Shown: piece after piece, positions 40,602 to 47,123 of the stretch
How positions within the stretch are numbered: position 1 is the stretch's first letter
How the letters are laid out: every line of letters begins with the position of its first letter
DNA from: JAABPW01 sp037132275
Lineage (GTDB): Bacteria; Verrucomicrobiota; Kiritimatiellia; CAIKKV01; CAITUY01
Length of the DNA stretch: 47,123 nucleotides
NCBI GenBank assembly: GCA_037132275.1
Contig: JBAXPK010000015.1
Coordinates: forward strand, 1-47,123
Direction: 5' to 3'
Translations under genes and position numbers: made by a program
Notes under the pieces: model-generated
Seen by the model: the letters and a program-made list of their open reading frames with translations, nothing else
What the model was told of the DNA's origin: nothing
Database searches by the model: none

Positions 40602-42320
40602 CTAATTCGCGGATTTCCGGAAATCAATCAGGTTAAGTTGTGGCGAGGTCCGGTTCATGTAGGTGTTGGCTCGAAGATTAAAGGCCAAATCCAGCCGGCC
40701 CGACTCTGTTTCAGCCAACCGGTCGGCCATCTTGAACCCAATCGCATCGCACACATCGGCGCCGACACCTACACGCAGCTTGAGATGGGCATCCTTCAAA
40801 ATCCTAGGAGACCCGATGATCTGGATGTTTTTCAGCCCCCACACCGGCTCGGTATTGCCCACGCCGAACGGCGCCATGCGGGTGACTCCATCCATAAAGG
40901 CCGGATCAAGCACCTCGGCCAGGCTGACCCAACTCTCAAGTTCGAGGGTTGTGCGCAGATCACGCCCCTTCAATCCCGTCGCACAAGCGTCTTGAAAGGC
41001 CTTCTGAAACCGATCAAACGCTTCCGTTTTAATTTCGAGACCGGCCGCCATTTCATGTCCTCCATAGCGGGTTAGATACTCTGAGCAGGCCTTCAGTCCG
41101 CCCAGCAGATCAAACCCCTCAATACTTCGGCAGGAGCCGCGTCCGATTCCGGCGTCATCAAACCCCACCACAATCGCGGGGCGCCCATAACGATGGACGA
41201 GTCGGGAGGCGACAATCCCGATCACCCCGACATGCCAGCCGACCGCCCCGACCACAATGCCAAAATGGATCTCAGGATCGAAAAACGCGTCGATACGCCG
41301 GAACGCATCGTCCATGATTTCGCCCTCGATCTGCTTGCGATCCTTGTTTGCCAAATCCAACACGCTTGCCAGTTCACGGGCCTTGGTGGGATTGTCAGTC
41401 ATGATCAATTCCAAAGCGTCATCGGCCTTGCCCAAACGTCCTGCGGCGTTCATGCGTGGCCCCAGCACAAACCCGACATGGTAGGTTCCCAGTTCCCCGG
41501 TGGCGCCGGCGATTTCAGAAAGAACACGGAGCCCCAACCGTTCCCTCCGGTTGAGTTGCGCCAAACCATGACGAACCAAAATCCGGTTTTCATGAATCAT
41601 GGGTACCATATCCGAGACGGTGCCGAGCGCCACCAGATCCAGAACCCCGCGCAAGTCCAAATCCAATGCCGTTTTCTGTTTTCGATCCCTCCCGTGCTTC
41701 AGCAGGGCGTGACACACCTTGAATGCCACTCCTACACCGGCCAGACAACGGGTCTGCGGGTCCAGGCCCAACTTGGGATTGACCACCGCAACCGCGGGCG
41801 CCGCTTCACCGGGTACTTCATGGTGATCGGTGACCACCACATCCACCCCGGCGGCACGAGCCGCCTTCACCGCCTCATGCGAAGCGGAACCGCAGTCGGT
41901 GGTGACGATCAAACCCGGTGTGAAGGTGCTGATGCAGCGCTCAACCGTCTCCACGCCCAATCCGTAGCCCTCCTCCATCCGATTGGGAAGGTAGCGAAAA
42001 ACACGGGCGCCCAGGCGCGACAGAACGAGACTCATCAGGGCGGCGCTGGTGACGCCGTCCACATCGTAATCCCCATAGACGACAATGGCTTCATCCGACC
42101 GGATCGCCTTCCAGATCCGCTCCACGGCAGGCGCCATGTCAGGCAGGGTAAAGGGATCCCCGATATCACTGAGCCGGGGATTCAGGAAGCGGTCAATTTC
42201 AGCGTCGTCGGAAACCCCGCGCGCCATCAAGGCGCAGGCCAAAGGCAGCGGGATAAAAGCCCGACGGGCCAGTTTCTGGGCTGGCCCGTCGTCAATTGCC
42301 GCAAGTTTCCACTGTTTCAC
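40602..42320 (-). CDS. recJ: single-stranded-DNA exonuclease RecJ
   Basis: A 572-residue 5'-3' single-strand exonuclease of the DHH family, used in recombination and mismatch repair. Metal-site motifs: IVVYGDYDVDGVTSAAL, TTDCGS, VTDHHEVPG (the DHH) and PRMNAAGRLGKADDALEL. The C-terminal DHHA1 region has GRGSCRSIEGFDLLGGL and YGGHEMAAGLEI, and an OB-fold segment follows. The length is normal. It lies 5 nt after secDF and 66 nt before nfnA. Confidence 0.96.
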   Translation of the reverse strand: MKQWKLAAIDDGPAQKLARRAFIPLPLACALMARGVSDDAEIDRFLNPRLSDIGDPFTLPDMAPAVERIWKAIRSDEAIVVYGDYDVDGVTSAALMSLVLSRLGARVFRYLPNRMEEGYGLGVETVERCISTFTPGLIVTTDCGSASHEAVKAARAAGVDVVVTDHHEVPGEAAPAVAVVNPKLGLDPQTRCLAGVGVAFKVCHALLKHGRDRKQKTALDLDLRGVLDLVALGTVSDMVPMIHENRILVRHGLAQLNRRERLGLRVLSEIAGATGELGTYHVGFVLGPRMNAAGRLGKADDALELIMTDNPTKARELASVLDLANKDRKQIEGEIMDDAFRRIDAFFDPEIHFGIVVGAVGWHVGVIGIVASRLVHRYGRPAIVVGFDDAGIGRGSCRSIEGFDLLGGLKACSEYLTRYGGHEMAAGLEIKTEAFDRFQKAFQDACATGLKGRDLRTTLELESWVSLAEVLDPAFMDGVTRMAPFGVGNTEPVWGLKNIQIIGSPRILKDAHLKLRVGVGADVCDAIGFKMADRLAETESGRLDLAFNLRANTYMNRTSPQLNLIDFRKSAN

Positions 42321-42325
42321 GGGAC

Positions 42326-44887
42326 TTATTTCTGTCCGAGATCAGGCGCCTTCCACCGATACCACGCGAGGGTTACAGGCGTGGCGATGTAAATGCTTGA
42401 GTACGTGCCGGTGATCATACCCACCAGCATGGCCACCGAGAAGTCCTTCAGTGCGCCACCGCCCATCCAAACCAGGAACAACACGGAAACCATCGTGAAG
42501 GAACTGGTCAGCAAGGTTCGCGCCAGGGTCTGATTGATACTATGGTTACACAAATCCTTGAATGTCTGATGTCCGCTATATAGACGCAGATTTTCCCGAA
42601 TCCGGTCAAAGATAATGACCGTATCATTACTGGAGTACCCGATAATGGTCAATACACCCGCAATCAGCGTCATCGTAATGGGGAACCCGAGCAGATGACA
42701 CACCCCGATGGTGATCATGGCGTCATGGATGGTGGCCACGACAGCCCCCAACCCGAAGCCGAATTCGAATCGGAAGGCGATATAGATGACCATGGCGAGC
42801 GTGCCCAGAATCATTGCCCAACTGGCACGCACTTTCAACTCCTTGCCGATCTGGGGCCCCACATCATCCTGTTGCATCACCTTGAAGCCGGCCTGGGCAA
42901 TCTGGTTGGTGAGCAGATTCTCGACCAGTCGGCCTTCCTCCAACGTCGCAACTTTTACCAGCAAAACGTCGCGGGTATTGGATTCCATCCCCTTCTGGAA
43001 TTGGATTGAAGGATCTTTGACTCCCCCCTTGGTCAGCACGCTGCGCACGGTTTCAATCTCCGGCTTGGATTCAAAGCTCATCGTCAATTGGGTTCCGCCT
43101 GTGAAATCCACACCAAAGACCGACGAGCGATCCTTGGCGCCATGGGCAAACATAATCCCCCACGAGATAACCACCACCAGGAACGTACCGCTCAAAAACC
43201 ATTTCCACTTCCCGATGAAATCAATGTTCGTCTCGGGAATGATGGAGAACATCTTGAGGATCGAAACCTTGTTCGTCCAGGTCGCGATCAGGGTGTGGCA
43301 CATATGGGTGACCGTCACAGCCGTGTAGAGGTTGATCAACAGGCCGGCGATCAGGGTGATGGCATACCCTCGAACCGGTCCCGACCCGAAGATAAACATG
43401 ATCACCGCCGTCAGGATGGTCGCCACATGGGAGTCAAAGACCGCCGCGAAGGCGCGCGAAAAACCGGCGTCAATCGAGGCCTTGAGACTCTTGCCGCCCT
43501 TCAGTTCCTCGCGGATGCGCTCAAAAATCAACACGTTCGTATCCACCGCCATACCAATACTTAAGGCAATACCGGCAATACCGGGCAGCGTCAGCACCGG
43601 CAGGGCAATCGCACTTCCCGCCCGGGCATCGCTGGAGAACATGCCAAGAACGCCGGCCACCACAAGCATTCCCAACGGCAGCAACACCACATTCAGGATC
43701 AGCGCCAAATCGGCCAGCAGTCCGTTCAGGAGGTAATAGAGGGCCATCAAAAGAATGATGACCACGCATCCATACACCCCGGCATTTACACCGCTCGTGA
43801 CCGAATCCCGGCCAAGAGTCGGGTCGACCACGCGGCGCTCGACAATTTCCACAGGCGCGGGAAGGGAGCCGGCCTTGAGGATGTTGGAGAGGAATATCGC
43901 CTCGCTCGGCGTAAAGTTACCGCTGATTTCCGCACGACCGCCATGAATGGCTTCGCGGATCACCGGGGCGGAATAGAGCGTGCCGTCCAGGACAATGGCC
44001 ATCTGGCGGCCGACGGGGCCCGAATTCTTCGCCCCGCCGGGGGCATAATCACCGGTTACCACTGCGAATTTATGGGCACCCTTAGGATTGAATTCAAGAT
44101 TCACGACGGCCTGTCCCAGTGAACGATAATCCACTGAAGCACGCTTGAGGGTGTCACCGGTTAATTGGGTGCGTTTTTCAACATAGTAAGGAGTGAAAGC
44201 TTCGCGGCCGCCCACCTTCTGGCGTTCCAGGAGAAATTCGCAGCGGGCGGGGGCATTAAACTGGGCTACCCGCTTGCGGAACGCGGAGTCCATTTTGACA
44301 TCGGCAACCGCCTTTTTGTCGCGAATCACATAATCCTTGGCAGCTCCGCCGTCAGATAACGACACGATCTTGTACCCTTCAGGCGCAACCCCTCTTTCAA
44401 AAAACTTACTGATGAGTTCACTGTTTTTCTCATGAACCATCCGGAATTCCAGAAACGCGGCGCTCTGAATGGAGCGGGCGGCTTCATCGCGTTTTTTCTC
44501 ATCCACGCCGGGAAGCTGAACCACAATGCGGTTGTCCTTCTCCGGGAAAATGATGGGTTCGGCAATACCCAGTCCATCGACACGGTTGCGGATCACTTCA
44601 AGCGCCCGGGCCTGAGCCTCCTTGATGGTGTTGGCCAAACGGTCCTTCACCCGGGTTTTGACGTCCTCCTCGGACAGCTTCGCAAACTCCTCTTCCCCGA
44701 GCTTGAGCTTGATTTCTTCGCGAATCTGGCCACCCATGGCCTCTTCATCGATCTGCACGGTAAAGCTGGTTCCACCCTTGATATCCAAGCCGAACCGGAC
44801 TTTTTCGCTTACCGGAAAGACCGTCGCGACGGACAGCCCGACCAAAATTACCAGCAACATCCACTTAAAAATCGTTTTCTTATCCAT
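42326..44887 (-). CDS. secDF: fused protein-export subunit SecD-SecF
   Basis: An 853-residue membrane protein combining SecD and SecF, the proton-driven helper of Sec export. SecD half: FGLDIKGGTSF, the long periplasmic domain with VDGLGIAEPIIFPEKDNRIVVQLPG, then the membrane domain with AVDTNVLIFERIREELKGGKSLKASIDAGFSRAFAAV. SecF half (from about 550): DFTGGTQL, IHDAMITIGVCHLLG, and SSNDTVIIFDRIRENL. Twelve membrane helices expected. GGAGTAGGACGGC precedes the ATG. It lies downstream of tgt and yajC, the classical order, and fused forms occur in several phyla. Confidence 0.95.
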   Translation of the reverse strand: MDKKTIFKWMLLVILVGLSVATVFPVSEKVRFGLDIKGGTSFTVQIDEEAMGGQIREEIKLKLGEEEFAKLSEEDVKTRVKDRLANTIKEAQARALEVIRNRVDGLGIAEPIIFPEKDNRIVVQLPGVDEKKRDEAARSIQSAAFLEFRMVHEKNSELISKFFERGVAPEGYKIVSLSDGGAAKDYVIRDKKAVADVKMDSAFRKRVAQFNAPARCEFLLERQKVGGREAFTPYYVEKRTQLTGDTLKRASVDYRSLGQAVVNLEFNPKGAHKFAVVTGDYAPGGAKNSGPVGRQMAIVLDGTLYSAPVIREAIHGGRAEISGNFTPSEAIFLSNILKAGSLPAPVEIVERRVVDPTLGRDSVTSGVNAGVYGCVVIILLMALYYLLNGLLADLALILNVVLLPLGMLVVAGVLGMFSSDARAGSAIALPVLTLPGIAGIALSIGMAVDTNVLIFERIREELKGGKSLKASIDAGFSRAFAAVFDSHVATILTAVIMFIFGSGPVRGYAITLIAGLLINLYTAVTVTHMCHTLIATWTNKVSILKMFSIIPETNIDFIGKWKWFLSGTFLVVVISWGIMFAHGAKDRSSVFGVDFTGGTQLTMSFESKPEIETVRSVLTKGGVKDPSIQFQKGMESNTRDVLLVKVATLEEGRLVENLLTNQIAQAGFKVMQQDDVGPQIGKELKVRASWAMILGTLAMVIYIAFRFEFGFGLGAVVATIHDAMITIGVCHLLGFPITMTLIAGVLTIIGYSSNDTVIIFDRIRENLRLYSGHQTFKDLCNHSINQTLARTLLTSSFTMVSVLFLVWMGGGALKDFSVAMLVGMITGTYSSIYIATPVTLAWYRWKAPDLGQK

Positions 44888-44915
44888 GCCGTCCTACTCC
44901 TTGCCATTCAGAAAT

Positions 44916-44930
44916 TATGAAGTATGAAAC
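44916..44930. repeat. short motif shared with 25466-25480
   Basis: TATGAAGTATGAAAC, 14 of 15 bases identical to TATGAAGTATGGAAC at 25466-25480. Both lie within 10-25 nt downstream of a minus-strand stop codon (yajC here, birA there). This copy lacks the full inverted right arm. It may be part of a small interspersed intergenic repeat of the genome. Confidence 0.35.
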
Positions 44931-44937
44931 CAGGGGG

Positions 44938-45300
44938 TTATTTGTTTTCGAGATCGCCGGGAATCTCGTCTTTTCCGAGCACACGGAGAACCGCGCCCCG
45001 GACGATTTCCACCTTCGTGCTGTCGGCAACCTTGACGACCAGCGTCTGATCCTTGACCGCCGCCACAACTCCGATCATGCCGCCACAAAACATGACGCGG
45101 TCGCCTATTTTGAGGCTCTCAACCAGTTTCTTCCGTTCCTTTTCCCGTTTCTGCTGGGGTCGGATCATCATGAAATAAAAGAGGGCGAAAATGATGACCA
45201 TGTACCCCATCATCAACATGCCGCTTCCCTGACCCTGACCCTGCGGGCCGGCCGGGGGAGTTCCCATTCCCAACATCATCATGCTTGTCGCTATCGTCAT
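44938..45300 (-). CDS. yajC: Sec translocon accessory protein YajC
   Basis: A 120-residue small membrane protein of the SecDF-YajC complex. A Met/Gly-rich N-terminus is followed by one membrane helix MVIIFALFYFMMI and the signature RPQQKREKERKKLVESLKIGDRV, then a small cytoplasmic domain (GGMIGVVAAVKDQTLVVKVADSTKVEIVRGAV). It overlaps tgt by 4 nt and precedes secDF by 50 nt, the order seen in many bacteria. Confidence 0.95.
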   Translation of the reverse strand: MTIATSMMMLGMGTPPAGPQGQGQGSGMLMMGYMVIIFALFYFMMIRPQQKREKERKKLVESLKIGDRVMFCGGMIGVVAAVKDQTLVVKVADSTKVEIVRGAVLRVLGKDEIPGDLENK

Positions 45301-46418
45301 ACCGTCTCCTTGTTATTCATGTGAAATTCTCTTCTGAAATCTTCAAACACCCCTTGATCCAACGCTGTACGCATCTCGCGCATAAACTCCAAAGTCCGGT
45401 GCAGATTATGGATCGACAACAACCGCACCCCGAGGATTTCCTTCACATTCATCAGATGCCGGATATAGGCCCGCGTGAAGTTCCGGCAGCAATAACACTC
45501 GCAGCCTTCCTCAACCGCACGGGTATCCTCCTTGTACAGCCCGTTCCGAACCGGATAATGCCCCGTTCGCGTCATCGCCGTGCCATGGCGGGCATACCTC
45601 GTGGGCATCACGCAATCGAACATGTCCACGCCCATCGCCACCGATTCCACGAGTTGCTTCAAGACACCCACGCCCATCAGATAACGCGGCCGTTCCATCG
45701 GCAATTCCGCCACACCGTTCTTCACAGCCTCCAGCAACACTGGCTCCGGCTCGCCCACACTCACGCCCCCGACGGCGTAGCCGTCAAAGCCGATCGCGAT
45801 CAGTTCGCGGGCACACCTCACACGCAGGTCGGCATACTCGCCGCCTTGCACAATTCCAAAGACCAATTGGCCGTTCTGCGGGTGCAGTTCGGCACATAAA
45901 GCAGCCCATGATAGGGTTCGCGTTACGGCCTGACAAGCGTATTCGTAGGGGCTTGGATAAGGGGGGCACTCGTCAAAAGCCATCATGATATCGCTGCCGA
46001 ACCGACGCTGTAAATCCATCGCCTCACGGGGCCCCAAAAACAGTTTTGTCCCATCAATATGCGAAGCGAATTCAACGCCGTCAGGCTTGATTTTCCGGAG
46101 TTTGGAGAGACTGAACACCTGAAACCCGCCGCTATCGGTCAAAATCGGGCCATCCCACCCCATAAACCGGTGCAACCCGCCGCATTTTTCAATGATTTCC
46201 ACCCCGGGCCGCAGACTCAGGTGATAGGTATTCCCCAGAATGATTTCAGACCCGGCCTCTTTCAGTTCCACCGGAGTCATCGCCTTGACGGTCGCCTGGG
46301 TCCCCACCGGCATGAAAACCGGGGTTTCAACGGAGCCGTGCAGGGTCCACAACCGGCCACGCCGTGCCTTGCTTTTCGGATCAACCGCCAGAAGCTCGTA
46401 TGTGCCCGGCGCCTTCAC
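45297..46418 (-). CDS. tgt: tRNA-guanine transglycosylase
   Basis: A 373-residue zinc enzyme that replaces guanine 34 with preQ1 in tRNAs with GUN anticodons. Motifs: PVFMPVGTQATVKAMTP, the catalytic region LTDSGGFQVFSLSKLRKIKPDGVEF, FDECPPYPS, GIVQGGEYADLR, YAVGGVSVGEPEP, RYLMGVG, DMFDCVMPTRYARHG, and the zinc site CECYCCRNFTRAYIRHL. Full length. It overlaps aroC and yajC by 4 nt each, so it belongs to one unit. The queuosine synthesis genes are not in the window. Confidence 0.96.
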   Translation of the reverse strand: MKAPGTYELLAVDPKSKARRGRLWTLHGSVETPVFMPVGTQATVKAMTPVELKEAGSEIILGNTYHLSLRPGVEIIEKCGGLHRFMGWDGPILTDSGGFQVFSLSKLRKIKPDGVEFASHIDGTKLFLGPREAMDLQRRFGSDIMMAFDECPPYPSPYEYACQAVTRTLSWAALCAELHPQNGQLVFGIVQGGEYADLRVRCARELIAIGFDGYAVGGVSVGEPEPVLLEAVKNGVAELPMERPRYLMGVGVLKQLVESVAMGVDMFDCVMPTRYARHGTAMTRTGHYPVRNGLYKEDTRAVEEGCECYCCRNFTRAYIRHLMNVKEILGVRLLSIHNLHRTLEFMREMRTALDQGVFEDFRREFHMNNKETV

Positions 46419-47123
46419 TTTGCGGCCGCCGCCATCATGGCTGCATCCGCCAACACCATCGCTGCCATCGCCTCGACAACCGGAACCGCCCTAGGCACCA
46501 CGCAGGGATCATGCCGTCCACGCGCCTTTAATTCGCACTCTTTGCCATCCCAGTCAGCCGTGGTTTGGACGCACCCGATGGTCGCCGGCGGCTTGAAGGC
46601 CACCCGGAACAGGATCGACTCCCCATTGGACAGGCCACCTTGGATTCCTCCGCTGTTATTGGTCAGGGTTCCCAATGATTTTCCCTTCTTCACATACCGA
46701 TCATTATGAACCGATCCCCGCAGACCGGTGGAGGCAAAGCCGAGCCCAAACTCGAAGCCCCGTGTGGCGGGAATCGTCAACATGGCTCCGGCCAGCATCG
46801 CGGATAGTTTTCCAAACACCGGCTCTCCCCATCCCACAGGCACATTCCGGCAGACGCAGGCAACCACCCCGCCAACTGAATCATCGGCCTCCTTCACGGA
46901 GCGGATCAGCGTGGCCATGGCCGCCGCTTGTTTTGAGTCAGGACAGCGCACTTGGGTTTTATCCACCTGAGCACGGGTTAGGATTTGGGCATCCGGTGCC
47001 GGGGCAACGATATCGCCAACAGACTGCACCCAGGCGACAATCTCGATTCCAAAGTGTTCATGAAGCCATTTTTCCGCAACCGCCCCGGCCGCCACCCGCG
47101 CTGCGGTTTCCCGGGCGCTGGCC
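46415..47123 (-). CDS. aroC: chorismate synthase (partial, 5' end beyond window)
   Basis: The C-terminal 235 or so residues of chorismate synthase, the last step of the shikimate pathway (EPSP to chorismate, needs reduced FMN). The frame is open to the window edge at 47123, so the start lies outside. Visible motifs: GVVACVCRNVPVGWGEPVFGKLSAML, GFEFGLGFASTGLRGSVHND, NNSGGIQGGLSNGESILFRVAFKP, GRHDPCVVPRAVPVVEAMAAMVLAD. Its stop overlaps the tgt start by 4 nt (ATGA). Confidence 0.93.
   Translation of the reverse strand, partial: ASARETAARVAAGAVAEKWLHEHFGIEIVAWVQSVGDIVAPAPDAQILTRAQVDKTQVRCPDSKQAAAMATLIRSVKEADDSVGGVVACVCRNVPVGWGEPVFGKLSAMLAGAMLTIPATRGFEFGLGFASTGLRGSVHNDRYVKKGKSLGTLTNNSGGIQGGLSNGESILFRVAFKPPATIGCVQTTADWDGKECELKARGRHDPCVVPRAVPVVEAMAAMVLADAAMMAAAAK

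Noticed and set aside
41193..42392. Plus-strand frame of 399 codons
   Set aside because: Antisense to recJ, whose DHH motifs are complete.
1..47123. CRISPR arrays, prophage, insertion sequences and rRNA
   Set aside because: No regularly spaced repeats, transposase, integrase, phage structural or rRNA sequences were seen. The toxin-antitoxin module and truncated genes are the only signs of mobility.

Overview
The window is 47 kb of ordinary bacterial chromosome: GC-rich, tightly packed, with many ATGA-type overlaps, mostly housekeeping genes, and a few islands of odd or broken genes. Several traits suggest an anaerobic or facultative Gram-negative member of the PVC superphylum (Kiritimatiellota, Lentisphaerota or Verrucomicrobiota). 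These are the PVC-like start of a PQQ-propeller protein, a DXS with DVSHQ and GDAS motifs, an ATP-cone/uridine-kinase-like fusion, a two-subunit Fe-S fumarase, NfnAB, SecDF/YajC and Lpt/lipid A type genes. The lineage is an inference; no rRNA or marker comparison was possible.

Layout. 0-1.5 kb: a LacI-type DNA-binding head joined to a long Pro-rich tail, flanked by 24-bp direct repeats and followed by a REP/BIME-like double hairpin. 1.5-7.7 kb (minus strand): response regulator, histidine kinase, PHP phosphoesterase, hemW, fumarase alpha and beta, fmt. 7.86-11.1 kb (plus): a divergent four-gene operon (class I isoprenoid-fold enzyme, UbiE-like methyltransferase, secreted Cache-like protein, SDR-like reductase) whose upstream region carries a 10-bp-phased TCTT array, a plausible site for the divergent response regulator. 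11.1-15.7 kb: Nudix hydrolase, a zinc-ribbon-like small ORF, a truncated PQQ-propeller gene, a PilZ-PilT fusion ATPase, and two unknown proteins.

15.8-20.1 kb: HU, then an envelope operon (ArnT/PMT-like transferase, LptF/LptG permease, PAP2 phosphatase). 20.1-29.4 kb: bioD, dxs, AEC permease, ilvD, birA, TPR lipoprotein, cvpA, dnaG. 29.4-33.6 kb (minus): DUF401 permease, tRNA-Glu(CUC), B12-binding radical SAM protein, bioB. 33.7-35.8 kb: ATP-cone nucleoside/uridine kinase-like gene, then a MazEF-type toxin-antitoxin module whose 3' end abuts a 44-codon stump of a nucleoside hydrolase gene. 35.8-47.1 kb (minus): bioA, ogt, DUF502, nfnB-nfnA, recJ, secDF, yajC, tgt, aroC (cut by the window edge).

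The most interesting candidate for an undescribed system is the two-component pair plus isoprenoid/methyltransferase/Cache/SDR operon at 5.95-11.1 kb. Next are the PilZ-PilT fusion, the LacI/Pro-rich chimera with flanking repeats, the REP-like element, and the toxin-antitoxin junction with the nucleoside hydrolase stump. Biotin genes (bioD, birA, bioB, bioA) are scattered over about 17 kb instead of forming one operon. There is no CRISPR array, rRNA, transposase or prophage in the window.
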